In this document: piece by piece, positions 9,005-18,159 of the stretch
Position numbering within the stretch: position 1 is the stretch's first letter
How the letters are laid out: each line of letters starts with the position of its first letter
From: Acidovorax sp. FHTAMBA
GTDB taxonomy: Bacteria; Pseudomonadota; Gammaproteobacteria; Burkholderiales; Burkholderiaceae_C
Direction of reading: 5' to 3'
Assembly: GCF_038958875.1 (NCBI RefSeq)
Contig: NZ_CP152407.1
Span: forward strand, 937,501 to 1,001,500
DNA: 64,000 nt
The notes under the pieces: model-generated
The model's input: only the letters and a program-made list of their open reading frames with translations
The model's database searches: none
What the model was told of the DNA's origin: nothing
Translations under genes and position numbers: made by a program

Positions 9005-9493
9005 TTACTTGGCCAGGGGAGGAATCCGCAGCTTCTGGCCAGGGTAGATCTTGTCGGGGTGGCTCAGCATCGGCTTGTTGGCCTCGAAGATCACGGGGTA
9101 CTTGTTGGCGTCGCCGTAGAACTTCCTGGCGATGGCGCTCAGGGTGTCGCCGCGCACCACGTCGTGGTACTGGGCTTCGGGCTCGGGGTTGGTGACGTCC
9201 ATCAGGTTCTCGACGCTGGTCACGCTGGCCACATTGCCGCAGCACAGGGTGACCTTTTCCTTGGCCGCCTGGGTGGGGGCTGTGCCCTTGACGGTGACCT
9301 TGCCCTGTGTGCCGTCGAACGCCACCTGCACATTGCTGGTGCCCAGGTTCTGCGAGGCGATATAGGTTTCGATGGCCTTGGCCGCCTTGGTGTTGAGCTC
9401 ATCCTGTGTGGGGGGCGCTGCGGTGGTTGCCTGCGCTTCCTTGCCGCCAAACAGCTTTTCGCCGGCTTCCTTGATGAAACTGAAAAGACCCAT
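9005..9493 (-). CDS. BON-LysM protein, potassium-binding-protein (Kbp/YgaU) type
   Basis: A 162-residue protein with a short N-terminal helix region (MGLFSFIKEAGEKLFGGK), a BON domain (about residues 40-95, VQVAFDGTQGKVTVKGTAPT) and a C-terminal LysM domain (about 108-158, HDVVRGDTLSAIARKFYGDANKY...YPGQKLRIP). This order matches E. coli YgaU/Kbp, a cytosolic K+-binding protein; no signal peptide is seen, which agrees. The start is fixed by a perfect AGGAGGT Shine-Dalgarno 5 nt upstream. It is divergent from coaX and ends at a strong hairpin terminator. Confidence 0.85.
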   Translation of the reverse strand: MGLFSFIKEAGEKLFGGKEAQATTAAPPTQDELNTKAAKAIETYIASQNLGTSNVQVAFDGTQGKVTVKGTAPTQAAKEKVTLCCGNVASVTSVENLMDVTNPEPEAQYHDVVRGDTLSAIARKFYGDANKYPVIFEANKPMLSHPDKIYPGQKLRIPPLAK

Positions 9494-9673
9494 GTCGTAC
9501 CTCCTAATATTGCAGAAACAGGAAAGGCCACTGTAGCGGTAACTGGCGACCGTGTGGTGTCGGACAGGGGCGCGACACGATTTCTCGGGAGGGGCGTGGT
9601 GTGGGACTTGTCTGCGTGGGGCCTGTCTGCCCCGGAATCGGGCGGGCTCGCAAAACTCGGGATAATCCGCCGC

Positions 9674-10441
9674 ATGACTTTCCTGGCCATCGACGTCGGT
9701 AACACCCGTCTCAAATGGGCGTTGTACGACGCTCCCCGCCCCGGGGCTGCGCTCATTGCGCATGGCGCCGAGTTCCTCGACCACATCGACCGCCTGGCCG
9801 AAGGCAGCTGGGCATCGCTGCCGCACCCGGAGCGCATGCTGGGCTGCGTGGTGGCGGGAGACGCCGTCAAACGCCGCGTGCAGGAGCAGATGGAGCTCTG
9901 GGATGTTGCCCCCTCGTGGGTGGTGTCGTCGGCGCAGGAGGCGGGGCTCACCAACGGCTACGACCACCCCTCGCGCCTGGGATCGGACCGCTGGGTGGCC
10001 ATGATCGGCGCGCGCCACCATGTGCTGGCACGCGGCCCTGCACGGCCGCTGGTGGTGGTGATGGTGGGCACGGCGGTGACGGTGGAGTGCATCGACACCG
10101 ACGGCCGCTTCATGGGCGGCCTCATCCTGCCCGGCCACGGCATCATGCTGCGCGCGCTCGAATCGGGCACCGCCGGCCTGCATGTGCCCACGGGTGAAGT
10201 GCGCCCGTTCCCCACCAACACCAGCGATGCACTGACCAGCGGCGGCACCTACGCCATCGCCGGTGCCGTGGAGCGCATGTACCAGCATCTGCTGCATCAC
10301 TGCGGCCAGGAGCCCGCCTGCATCATGACCGGCGGCGCAGGCTGGAAGATGGCGCCCAGCATGACGCGGCCGTTCGAGCTGGTGGACAACCTGATTTTTG
10401 ATGGGCTGCTGGAGATTGCTGCGCGGCGGTTTGGGGGCTGA
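9674..10441 (+). CDS. coaX: Type III pantothenate kinase
   Basis: A 255-residue ASKHA-fold kinase that phosphorylates pantothenate in the first step of CoA synthesis. The phosphate loop AIDVGNTRLKWALYD is at the N-terminus, the second phosphate motif is VMVGTAVTVECIDTDGRFMGG, and GGLILPGHGIMLRALESGTAGL is typical of CoaX. Start ATG 9674 gives the family N-terminus. The gene stands alone between the divergent LysM gene and the convergent TPR gene. Confidence 0.92.
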   Translation: MTFLAIDVGNTRLKWALYDAPRPGAALIAHGAEFLDHIDRLAEGSWASLPHPERMLGCVVAGDAVKRRVQEQMELWDVAPSWVVSSAQEAGLTNGYDHPSRLGSDRWVAMIGARHHVLARGPARPLVVVMVGTAVTVECIDTDGRFMGGLILPGHGIMLRALESGTAGLHVPTGEVRPFPTNTSDALTSGGTYAIAGAVERMYQHLLHHCGQEPACIMTGGAGWKMAPSMTRPFELVDNLIFDGLLEIAARRFGG

Positions 10442-10511
10442 GGTCTTTGTAACGCTGTCGCTGTATCAGTGCGACGCGGCTCTCTATGACCATTGATCTG
10501 CAAAACTGGCG

Positions 10512-10626
10512 CTGCCCAGGTCAGGGACACCAAGCAAGGGCCGTCCCGCAGCGAGGGTGTCGTCCCCCTTCCCGAATGGCGTAGCCAGTCGAGAGAAGGG
10601 GGAAGCGGCAAAGCCGCTCAGGGGGA
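10512..10626 (-). repeat. Post-stop dispersed repeat, copy R4
   Basis: On the minus strand it begins CCCCCTGAGCGGCTTTGCCG about 7 nt after the stop of the minus-strand TPR gene, passes through CTTCTCTCGACTGGC / CATTCGGGAAGGGGGACG and ends GCGGGACGGCCCTTGCTTGG. It therefore again follows a stop codon in the sense direction. It fills most of the 191-nt gap between coaX and the TPR gene. Confidence 0.8.
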
Positions 10627-10632
10627 TGCCTC

Positions 10633-11409
10633 TTACTCCTCTTCCAGTTCAGCCCGCGCCATCTCCACATCCAGCCGTTCCATGGCATCCATCGGCTCGG
10701 CGGCGGCGGCCTTTTCGTACAGCGCGGTGGCTTCCTTCATCTTCTTGTCGCCTTCCAGCATGACCAGCGCGTTGGCGTACTCAATCATCGCAATGGCAGA
10801 GCCGGGGTTGAGCTTGAGCGCTTCCTGGAACAGCTTGAGGCCCGTGTCCTTCTTGGCGCCATAGGTCATGCCGCCAATCAGCGAGCCCACCTTGTCGATC
10901 ACCTCGGCGTGGAACGCGCCCAGCGCAATGCGCGCATCGGCGTGTTTGGGTGATAAAGCGATGGCCTTCTCCAGCGAGTCCTTCACCTTGCCCCCCAACC
11001 CCTGCGCCAGTGCCTTGGCCACGCTGATGCCCTGGCTGTAGCGGCCCAGCGCATAGGCATGCCAGTACCAGGCATTGGCGTTATCGGGCTCTGCCGCCGC
11101 CTGGGCCTCCGCCCGTTCGGCCACCTGCATGAACAGGTCCAGGCGCGCCTTCTCCTTCGGCTCCAGGTAGTTGGCATAGATGGAGGTGGCCTTGTTGGCC
11201 GCAGTGATGCCTGCACCCCCGGCTGCCAGTCCCGCCGCCGCCGCTTTCTCAAAATCACCGTTGTGAAACAGCGCCCAGGCTTGCAGTGCGGCGGCGTCTT
11301 TGGGGCAGGGTTCGGCATCACCGCCATGCAGTCGTGCCCAGTGCTTCTTGACGCTCGCGGCGTCGAACTGGTAGTCGCCTGCGTGGGGGAAGGGGGTCCA
11401 TTTGGCCAT
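10633..11409 (-). CDS. TPR-repeat protein of unknown function
   Basis: A 258-residue soluble, Ala-rich protein without signal peptide. Tetratricopeptide-like helical pairs are visible: around residues 45-60 (AWALFHNGDFEKAAAAG), 110-125 (ANAWYWHAYALGRYSQG), 150-165 (KHADARIALGAFHAEVI) and 195-225 (EALKLNPGSAIAMIEYANALVML...EATALYEKAAAAEP). It starts MAKWTPFPHAG after GGAGACACACC. TPR folds mediate protein contacts; nothing here shows the partner. I do not recognise a named family. Confidence 0.75.
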   Translation of the reverse strand: MAKWTPFPHAGDYQFDAASVKKHWARLHGGDAEPCPKDAAALQAWALFHNGDFEKAAAAGLAAGGAGITAANKATSIYANYLEPKEKARLDLFMQVAERAEAQAAAEPDNANAWYWHAYALGRYSQGISVAKALAQGLGGKVKDSLEKAIALSPKHADARIALGAFHAEVIDKVGSLIGGMTYGAKKDTGLKLFQEALKLNPGSAIAMIEYANALVMLEGDKKMKEATALYEKAAAAEPMDAMERLDVEMARAELEEE

Positions 11410-11465
11410 GGTGTGTCTCCGAGAGTTCTTGTTGGGGGTGTCTGTGGCGGGTGGGCTTTTTTTTA

Positions 11466-12128
11466 TCAGCCTGGCGTTGCTGCGTAGGCACCGACCAGCT
11501 GCAGCAGGTGGGCCCGCTGGCTGCTTTCGAGGTAGGGCATGAGCAGGTTCAGCACATGGTGGGCACCACGCAGCAGCGCGGCCTGGGCGCTTTCGGGCTC
11601 CAGTGCGCGGCGCGGGTCGCGCACGTATTCAAAGCTGAGCCAGTAAGTGAGCACCACGACCATGCTGGTGGCGGTGGCCTCCAGTTCGCGCGAGTCGATG
11701 TGCAGCGCGTCTGCGCGCCCCATGCCGTCGAGCATGGCGCGCACGGCGCGGGTCTTGTTCTTGAGGATGGCCTGGAAGTGGGTTTCCAGGCGCCGGTTCT
11801 TGGACAGCAAGTCGTTGAGATCGCGGTACAGAAAACGGTACTGCCAGATCAGCTCGAACAGTGAGTGCATGAAGAACCAGGCGTCTTCCACATTGCGCAC
11901 GCCATCGGCGGCGGCCAGCAGCTCGGTGAGCGCGGTTTCGTAGCGATCAAACAGCGCGTTGATCAGCTCGTCCTTGGCGGGGTAGTGGTAGTACAGGTTG
12001 CCGGGGCTGATGCGCAGCTCGGCCGAGATCAGGGTGGTGGAGACGTTGGGCTCGCCGAACCGGTTGAACAGGTCCAGCGTCACTTCCAGAATGCGTTCTG
12101 CGGTGCGGCGTGGCGCTTTCTTCACCAT
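11466..12128 (-). CDS. TetR-family regulator resembling PhaD
   Basis: A 220-residue TetR-family repressor or activator. The helix-turn-helix lies at about residues 25-55 (GEPNVSTTLISAELRISPGNLYYH, split here over two motifs: GEPNVSTT and ISPGNLYYHYPAKDEL). The N-terminal ERILEVTLDLFNRFGEPNVS closely resembles my memory of Pseudomonas PhaD, regulator of polyhydroxyalkanoate and phasin genes. The next gene upstream on the same strand encodes a PhaF/PhaI-type phasin, which supports that role. Assignment to PhaD is inference from motif and context. Confidence 0.75.
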   Translation of the reverse strand: MVKKAPRRTAERILEVTLDLFNRFGEPNVSTTLISAELRISPGNLYYHYPAKDELINALFDRYETALTELLAAADGVRNVEDAWFFMHSLFELIWQYRFLYRDLNDLLSKNRRLETHFQAILKNKTRAVRAMLDGMGRADALHIDSRELEATATSMVVVLTYWLSFEYVRDPRRALEPESAQAALLRGAHHVLNLLMPYLESSQRAHLLQLVGAYAATPG

Positions 12129-12276
12129 GTGTGCAGGCCCTTCGCGTCGTTGCGTGTCGTTGTTGCGTTGTCTCTGGTGGCTACTCTAACCCACGCAGTC
12201 ATGCTGCAGTGCGACATGAAGGTGGGGTGCATATGCAGTACCCACGCCGCTTGTAGCGCACTTCATGGGTTTCACC

Positions 12277-12319
12277 AAAAAATGAAAAGCGGCCCAGACG
12301 CCGTGGCGCGTGGACCGCT
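12277..12319 (-). terminator. Rho-independent terminator after the phasin gene
   Basis: On the minus strand AGCGGTCCACGC, a short loop and GCGTCTGGGCCGCT form an imperfect GC-rich hairpin followed by TTTCATTTTTT. It lies about 40 nt beyond the phasin stop, between the phasin and TetR genes, so the two are probably separate transcription units. Confidence 0.6.
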
Positions 12320-12356
12320 GGGTGCGGGCTGAGGGCTTGCCAGTGGCAAGCCGGGA

Positions 12357-12947
12357 TCAGCTGGCCGATGGCGTGCTGGTGGCCGCGGCGGTGGCACGAG
12401 TGGCGGTCTTCTTGGCCGCAGCCTTCTTGGCGGGGGCCTTGGCTGCGGGCTTGGCGGCTGCCTTGGCAGGCGCGGTCTTCTTAGCCGCAGCCTTCTTGGC
12501 AGGGGCTTTGGCGGCGGGCTTGGCAGTTGCCCTGGCGGGAGCAGCCTTGCTGCCCTTGGCCAGTGCGTCCACACGGGCGCTCAGGGCTTCCAGGTCGCGG
12601 GCCGAGGGCACGCCCAGCTTGGCCAGGGCCTTGGCCACACGGTCTTCAAAGATGTTCTCGAGCTTGTCCCACTGGCCCTGGGCCTTGGAGCCGATGTCGC
12701 TGGCCATGGTGGTCACGCGGCTGGTGGCTTCGGTGATCTTTTCTTCGGCCACGGCCTGGGTCTTGCGCTGGATGGTCAGGCCTTCCTTGACCAGGGCTTC
12801 AAACACCTTGCCACCTTCTTCCTGCGCCTTGGAGAAGGCGCCCAGGCCCGCCAGCCAGATCTGCTGGGCGGAGTCCTTGACGGTGCTGGACAGTTGGGCG
12901 TTGCTCTTCTTTTTGTCGGCGCTGAGTTTCTGCAGTTTCTTGACCAT
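12357..12947 (-). CDS. Phasin (PHA granule-associated protein) with AAKP tail
   Basis: A 196-residue phasin of the PhaF/PhaI type. Residues 1-125 are the amphipathic helical phasin domain (SSTVKDSAQQIWLAGLGAFSKAQEEGGKVFEALVKEG, here in pieces: QQIWLAGLGAFSKAQEEG and VFEALVKEG), followed by a short coiled coil (ARDLEALSARVDALAKG). Residues 135-190 form a lysine/alanine/proline-rich histone H1-like tail with two copies of an AAAKPAAKAPAKKAAAKKTA unit. In PhaF such tails bind DNA and help partition granules. Start ATG 12947 follows GGAGGCCCC. It is divergent from the fatty acyl reductase gene. Confidence 0.85.
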   Translation of the reverse strand: MVKKLQKLSADKKKSNAQLSSTVKDSAQQIWLAGLGAFSKAQEEGGKVFEALVKEGLTIQRKTQAVAEEKITEATSRVTTMASDIGSKAQGQWDKLENIFEDRVAKALAKLGVPSARDLEALSARVDALAKGSKAAPARATAKPAAKAPAKKAAAKKTAPAKAAAKPAAKAPAKKAAAKKTATRATAAATSTPSAS

Positions 12948-13175
12948 GGGGCCTCCGTTGTGCGGTTGGGGTGGATTTGCCAGGGCGGTTGGCCTCTGAC
13001 GCATGGCCGCACTGTACGCCGCGTGACGCGCAAGGTGTAGGCGCGCGCTCCTAAAAATGTAGAGCGTGCCATCTAGCCTGCGCAGGCCAGGCTTGCCTAG
13101 TATCGGCGCGGGTTTGTGCTGAATCGGTGTGCGCGGCCCTTGGGCAAGAATGAAGTCATCTCAGAGGAGCTATCC

Positions 13176-15161
13176 ATGCAGTATTTCGTGACGGGGGCAA
13201 CGGGGTTCATTGGCAAGCGGCTGGTCAAGAAGCTGCTGGAGCGCAAAGGGGCGGTGGTCCACTTCCTGATCCGCAAGGAAAGTGCGGACAAGGTGGCGGA
13301 CCTGCGCAGCTTCTGGGGCGTGGGGCCCACGCGTGCGGTCCCTGTGTTTGGCGACCTCACTGCGAAGAAGCTGGGAGTGGCGGCCGACGACGTGAAAAAG
13401 CTCAAGGGCCAGATCGACCATTTCTACCACCTGGCGGCGGTGTACGACCTGGCTGCCGATGAGGAAACCCAGGTGGCCGTGAACATCGAGGGCACGCGCA
13501 ACACGGTGGACCTGGCCAAGGCCATCGATGCCGGGCACTTCCACCATGTCTCCTCCATCGCAGCCGCAGGCCTTTACGAAGGCGTGTTCCGCGAAGACAT
13601 GTTCGAGGAGGCCGAGGGCCTGGACCACCCGTACTTCCAGACCAAGCACGAGAGCGAAAAGATCGTGCGCCAGGACTGCAAGGTGCCCTGGACGGTGTAC
13701 CGCCCCGCGATGGTGGTCGGCGACAGCACCACGGGCGAAATGGACAAGATCGACGGCCCCTACTACTTCTTCAAGCTCATCCAGCGCCTGCGCCAGCTGC
13801 TGCCGCCCTGGATGCCCACGGTGGGCCTGGAGGGCGGGCGCGTGAACATCGTGCCGGTGGACTTCGTGGTGAACGCCCTCAACGTCATCAGCCACCAGAA
13901 GAGCATCACCAAGAAGTGCTACCACCTGGTGGACCCCGTGGGTTACCGCGTGGGCGATGTGCTGGACATCTTCAGCCGCGCAGCCCATGCGCCGCGCATG
14001 AACCTGTTCGTCAACGCCGCGCTGCTGGGCTTCATCCCCAAGAGCGTGAAGAAGAGCCTAATGGCGCTGGCACCGGTGCGCCGTGTGCGCAATGCCGTCA
14101 TGAAGGACCTGGGCCTGCCGGAGGACATGCTGACGTTTGTGAACTACCCCACGCGCTTTGACTGCCGCGAAACCATGGCTGCGCTCAAGGGCTCGGGCGT
14201 GTCGTGCCCCAATCTCAAGGACTACGCCTGGCGCCTGTGGGACTATTGGGAGCGCAACCTTGATCCCGAGCTCTTCATCGACCGCACGCTCAAGGGCACG
14301 GTGGGTGGCAAGGTGGTGCTGGTGACAGGAGGCTCGTCCGGCATTGGTCTGGCGGCCGCGCACAAGTTTGCCGAGGCGGGTGCCACCACCATCATCTGCG
14401 GCCGCGACCAGGACAAGCTGGATGAGGCCTGCGCTGAAGCCAAGGCCAAGGGCTACCAGTTCATCGCCTATTCGGCCGACATCGCCGACATGGCCGATTG
14501 CGATCGTTTCGTGCAACTGCTCATCGACAACCACGGCGGGGTGGACTTCCTGATCAACAACGCGGGCCGTTCCATCCGCCGCGCCATTGAGTCGAGTTAC
14601 GACCGCTTCCACGATTACGAGCGCACCATGCAGCTCAATTACTTCGGCTGCCTGCGCGTGACCATGGGCTTCCTGCCGGGCATGGTGGAAAGGCGAAAGG
14701 GCCATGTGGTCAACATCAGCTCCATCGGCGTGCTGACCAACGCGCCGCGCTTTTCGGCCTATGTGGCCAGCAAGGCGGCGCTGGACGCGTGGACGCGCTG
14801 CGCATCGAGCGAGTTTGCCGACCAGGGCATCACCTTCACCACCATCAACATGCCCCTGGTGCGCACGCCCATGATCGCGCCCACCAAGATCTACAACAAC
14901 GTGCCCACGCTGAGCCCCGAAGAGGCGGCCGACATGATCGCCCAGGCCTGCATCTTCAAGCCGGTGCGCATTGCCACGCGCCTTGGCATCACTGGCCAGC
15001 TGCTGCACGCCCTGGTGCCGCGCGTGGCGCAGATCAGCATGAACACGAGCTTTCGCATGTTCCCGGATTCCACCGCCGCCAAGGGCAGCAAGGACGCCAA
15101 GCCGCAGCTGTCGGCCGAGGCGGTGGCACTGCAGCAGATGATGCGCGGCATCCACTTCTGA
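13176..15161 (+). CDS. Two-domain SDR, fatty acyl-CoA reductase-like
   Basis: A 661-residue fusion of two Rossmann reductases. The N-terminal extended-SDR domain (about 1-370) has TGATGFIGKRL at residues 6-16 and YFQTK as active-site Tyr-Lys. The C-terminal classical SDR domain (about 378-620) has TGGSSGIG, NNAGRS and YVASK. Length and domain order match what I recall of the Marinobacter reductase Maqu_2507, which reduces fatty acyl-CoA through aldehyde to alcohol, so a role in fatty alcohol or wax ester formation is likely. Start ATG 13176 follows CAGAGGAGC. Its position beside a phasin and PhaD-like gene supports a storage-lipid role. A different acyl or sterol substrate cannot be excluded. 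Confidence 0.7.
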   Translation: MQYFVTGATGFIGKRLVKKLLERKGAVVHFLIRKESADKVADLRSFWGVGPTRAVPVFGDLTAKKLGVAADDVKKLKGQIDHFYHLAAVYDLAADEETQVAVNIEGTRNTVDLAKAIDAGHFHHVSSIAAAGLYEGVFREDMFEEAEGLDHPYFQTKHESEKIVRQDCKVPWTVYRPAMVVGDSTTGEMDKIDGPYYFFKLIQRLRQLLPPWMPTVGLEGGRVNIVPVDFVVNALNVISHQKSITKKCYHLVDPVGYRVGDVLDIFSRAAHAPRMNLFVNAALLGFIPKSVKKSLMALAPVRRVRNAVMKDLGLPEDMLTFVNYPTRFDCRETMAALKGSGVSCPNLKDYAWRLWDYWERNLDPELFIDRTLKGTVGGKVVLVTGGSSGIGLAAAHKFAEAGATTIICGRDQDKLDEACAEAKAKGYQFIAYSADIADMADCDRFVQLLIDNHGGVDFLINNAGRSIRRAIESSYDRFHDYERTMQLNYFGCLRVTMGFLPGMVERRKGHVVNISSIGVLTNAPRFSAYVASKAALDAWTRCASSEFADQGITFTTINMPLVRTPMIAPTKIYNNVPTLSPEEAADMIAQACIFKPVRIATRLGITGQLLHALVPRVAQISMNTSFRMFPDSTAAKGSKDAKPQLSAEAVALQQMMRGIHF

Positions 15162-15272
15162 GGGACGCCAAGCCGGGGCAGAAGCAAGCGCGTTGAACTC
15201 TGTTACCCGGAGGTCCGGCGCGCAGGGATAATCACGGGTTTTGCCAAGCGGGCATTTCAAACAGCCATCCCT

Positions 15273-16340
15273 ATGATTCTGGTCACCGGCGGCGCGGGTT
15301 TCATCGGCGCCAACTTCGTTCTCGACTGGGTAGCCGCGGCGGGTGAGCCCGTTGTCAACCTTGACAAGCTCACCTACGCAGGCAACCTGCACAACCTGGA
15401 CAGCCTTCAGGGCAACACGCGCCACGTGTTCGTGCAAGGCGACATTGGCGACACCCCCCTGGTGGCCCGCCTGCTGGCTGAGCACCAGCCGCGCGCCGTG
15501 ATCAACTTCGCCGCCGAGTCCCATGTGGACCGCTCCATCCACGGCCCCGAAGACTTCATACAGACCAACGTGGTCGGCACTTTTAGGCTTTTGGAGGCTG
15601 TGAGGCAATACTGGCAAGCGCTCCCAGCTATCAATAAAGAAGCATTCAGGCTCCTGCATGTGAGCACTGACGAGGTGTATGGCACCCTGGCTGCTGACGC
15701 CCCTGCGTTCACAGAGACGCATGGCTACGAGCCCAACAGCCCCTACAGCGCCAGCAAGGCCGCCAGCGACCACCTCGTGCGCGCATGGCACCACACCTAT
15801 GGCCTGCCGGTGCTCACCACCAACTGCAGCAACAACTACGGGCCCTACCACTTCCCCGAAAAGCTCATCCCGCTGATGATCGTGCACGCACTGGCCGGCA
15901 AGAACCTGCCCGTGTATGGTGACGGCATGCAGGTGCGCGACTGGCTGTATGTGAAGGACCACTGCAGCGCCATCCGCCGCGTGCTCGAAGCGGGCCGCCT
16001 GGGTGAAACCTACAACGTCGGCGGCTGGAACGAAAAACCCAACATCGACATCGTGAACACCGTGTGCGCTTTGCTGGACGAACTGCGCCCCCGCGCCGAC
16101 GGCCAAAGCTACCGTACCCAGATCACCTATGTGAAAGACCGCCCCGGCCACGACCGACGCTATGCCATCGACGCGCGCAAGATCGAGCGCGAACTGGGCT
16201 GGAAACCTGCCGAAACGTTTGAGACCGGCATCCGCAAGACCGTGCAGTGGTACCTGGACAACCCCGAATGGGTGGCCCAGGTACAAAGCGGCGCCTACCG
16301 CGACTGGGTTGCCCGGCAATACGAAGGCAACGCTGCATGA
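15273..16340 (+). CDS. rmlB: dTDP-glucose 4,6-dehydratase
   Basis: A 355-residue extended SDR that converts dTDP-glucose to dTDP-4-keto-6-deoxyglucose in dTDP-L-rhamnose synthesis. VTGGAGFIGANFVLDW binds NAD+; STDEVYG carries the catalytic Thr-Asp-Glu; YSASKAASDHLV carries Tyr and Lys; TNCSNNYGPYHFPEKLIPL is diagnostic. The stop overlaps the rmlD start (ATGA). First gene of the rhamnose operon rmlB-rmlD-rmlA-(ogt)-rmlC. Confidence 0.96.
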   Translation: MILVTGGAGFIGANFVLDWVAAAGEPVVNLDKLTYAGNLHNLDSLQGNTRHVFVQGDIGDTPLVARLLAEHQPRAVINFAAESHVDRSIHGPEDFIQTNVVGTFRLLEAVRQYWQALPAINKEAFRLLHVSTDEVYGTLAADAPAFTETHGYEPNSPYSASKAASDHLVRAWHHTYGLPVLTTNCSNNYGPYHFPEKLIPLMIVHALAGKNLPVYGDGMQVRDWLYVKDHCSAIRRVLEAGRLGETYNVGGWNEKPNIDIVNTVCALLDELRPRADGQSYRTQITYVKDRPGHDRRYAIDARKIERELGWKPAETFETGIRKTVQWYLDNPEWVAQVQSGAYRDWVARQYEGNAA

Positions 16341-17227
16341 ACATCCTGCTGCTTGGCAAAGGCGGCCAGGTGGGCTGGGAGCTGCAACGCAGCCTGTCCA
16401 TGCTTGGCCAGGTCACCGCGCTGGACTTTGACAGCCAGGACCACTGCGGCGACTTTGCCAACCCCGAAGGCGTGCGCGACACCGTGCGCCAGCTGCGCCC
16501 GGACGCCATCGTCAACGCTGCCGCCCACACCGCCGTGGACAAGGCCGAGCATGAACCGGAGTTTGCGCGCCTGCTCAACGCCACCACCCCTGGCGTGCTG
16601 GCCGAAGAAGCCGCGCGCCTGAACGCCTGGCTGGTGCACTACAGCACCGACTACGTCTTTGACGGCAGCGGTACACGCCCCTGGCGGGAGACCGACAACA
16701 CTGCCCCCCTGTCGGTGTACGGCGCCACCAAGCTCGAAGGAGAGCAACGCATACAGCAATCAGGCTGCCAGCACCTGATCCTGCGCACCAGTTGGGTCTA
16801 TGCCGCGCGCGGGGGCAACTTCGCCAAAACCATGCTGCGCCTGGCGCAGGAGCGCGAACGCCTGACCGTCATCGACGACCAATGGGGAGCGCCCACGGGG
16901 GCTGACTTGCTGGCCGACGTGACAGCCCATGCCGTCCGCCACCTGCACCAGCACCCCCAAGACGGCGGCCTGTACCACTGCGTGGCCGGTGGCGAGACCA
17001 ACTGGCATTTGTACGCAAAATACGTTCTAGCCCAGGCGCAGCAAGCGCAACCTGCTATTGAATTGAAAGTGACCGAAGTGGCGCCCGTACCCACCAGCGC
17101 CTTCCCCACACCCGCCAGGCGCCCGCACAATTCGCGTCTGGACACCACCAAGCTGCAGGCCGCCTTCGGCATCACGCTGCCCCACTGGCAGCAGGGTGTG
17201 GCGCGCATGCTCGCCGAAATTCTCTGA
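16337..17227 (+). CDS. rmlD: dTDP-4-dehydrorhamnose reductase
   Basis: A 296-residue SDR for the last step to dTDP-L-rhamnose. LLGKGGQVGWELQRSL at the N-terminus binds NADPH; YSTDYVFDGSG and YGATKLEGE supply the Thr and Tyr-x3-Lys; the C-terminus PARRPHNSRLDTTKLQAAFG is family-typical. It starts within the rmlB stop codon, so translation is coupled. The upstream-extended open frame reads through rmlB and is not real. Confidence 0.95.
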   Translation: MNILLLGKGGQVGWELQRSLSMLGQVTALDFDSQDHCGDFANPEGVRDTVRQLRPDAIVNAAAHTAVDKAEHEPEFARLLNATTPGVLAEEAARLNAWLVHYSTDYVFDGSGTRPWRETDNTAPLSVYGATKLEGEQRIQQSGCQHLILRTSWVYAARGGNFAKTMLRLAQERERLTVIDDQWGAPTGADLLADVTAHAVRHLHQHPQDGGLYHCVAGGETNWHLYAKYVLAQAQQAQPAIELKVTEVAPVPTSAFPTPARRPHNSRLDTTKLQAAFGITLPHWQQGVARMLAEIL

Positions 17228-17233
17228 ACAGCG

Positions 17234-18151
17234 ATGCAGACCATGACCGCACCAGAAACCACCGCAGCCACCACCCGCAAAGGCATCATCCTTGCCGGAG
17301 GCTCTGGCACCCGCCTGCACCCGGCCACGCTGGCCATCAGCAAGCAACTGCTGCCGGTGTACGACAAGCCCATGATTTACTACCCGCTCAGCACCCTCAT
17401 GCTGGCGGGAATCCGCGACATTCTGGTCATCAGCACGCCCCAGGATACCCCGCGGTTCGAACAACTGCTGGGCGACGGCAGTCAGTGGGGTATCAACCTG
17501 CAATATGCGGTGCAGCCCAGTCCGGACGGACTGGCTCAGGCGTTCATCATTGGTGAAAAGTTCCTCGACAACCACCCCAGCGCCCTGGTGTTGGGTGACA
17601 ACATCTTCTATGGCCACGACTTTCACGAACTTCTTGGCAATGCCATGCGGCGTGACCAAGGGGCCAGCGTGTTTGCCTACCACGTGCAGGATCCAGAGCG
17701 TTATGGAGTGGCCGAATTTGACGCCAGCGGCAAGGTGCTGAGTCTGGAAGAAAAGCCTCAGACGCCGAAATCCAGCTATGCAGTGACGGGGCTGTATTTT
17801 TACGACAGTCAGGTGGTGGAGCTGGCCAAGAGCCTGCAGCCCTCAGCACGCGGCGAATACGAAATCACCGATCTGAACCGCCTGTACCTGGAGCAAGGCC
17901 AACTCAACGTCGAAATCATGGGCCGAGGCTACGCCTGGCTGGACACCGGCACGCACGAAAGCCTGCTCGAAGCAGGCCAATTCATCGCCACCCTGGAACA
18001 CCGCCAGGGCCTGAAGATTGCCTGCCCAGAGGAGGTTGCCTGGCGACATAACTGGATCGATGGCGCCCAGTTGCAAAGGCTGGCATTGCCGCTTACCAAG
18101 AGCGGCTATGGGCAATATTTGAGCCGGTTGCTTCTTAACGTCATCTATTGA
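17234..18151 (+). CDS. rmlA: Glucose-1-phosphate thymidylyltransferase
   Basis: A 305-residue nucleotidyltransferase making dTDP-glucose from glucose 1-phosphate and dTTP. The signature GIILAGGSGTRLHPATLAISKQLLPVYDKPMI (here GGSGTRLHP and KQLLPVYDKP) and the EKPQTPKSSYAVTGLYFYD block are clear. ATG 17234 is used; ATG 17243 (MTAPETT) is an equally plausible start because the first ~14 residues are not conserved. It lies 6 nt after rmlD. Confidence 0.95.
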   Translation: MQTMTAPETTAATTRKGIILAGGSGTRLHPATLAISKQLLPVYDKPMIYYPLSTLMLAGIRDILVISTPQDTPRFEQLLGDGSQWGINLQYAVQPSPDGLAQAFIIGEKFLDNHPSALVLGDNIFYGHDFHELLGNAMRRDQGASVFAYHVQDPERYGVAEFDASGKVLSLEEKPQTPKSSYAVTGLYFYDSQVVELAKSLQPSARGEYEITDLNRLYLEQGQLNVEIMGRGYAWLDTGTHESLLEAGQFIATLEHRQGLKIACPEEVAWRHNWIDGAQLQRLALPLTKSGYGQYLSRLLLNVIY

Positions 18152-18159
18152 TTGGGCAC

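Noticed and set aside
15605..15650. Possible copy of the small palindromic repeat in rmlB (TGGCAAGCGCTCCCAGCTAT)
   Set aside because: Only one arm resembles the family, and the encoded residues (RQYWQALPAINKEAFRLLHV) align with normal RmlB proteins without an insertion, so it is probably chance or at most a local conversion.
14058..16319. Very long minus-strand open frame opposite the reductase and rmlB
   Set aside because: It is a shadow of two well-identified plus-strand genes, His/Val/Ala-rich without motifs.
17030..17075. Possible repeat remnant in rmlD (GCAAGCGCAACCTGCTATTG)
   Set aside because: Similarity is limited to a few bases of one arm and the protein has normal length here.
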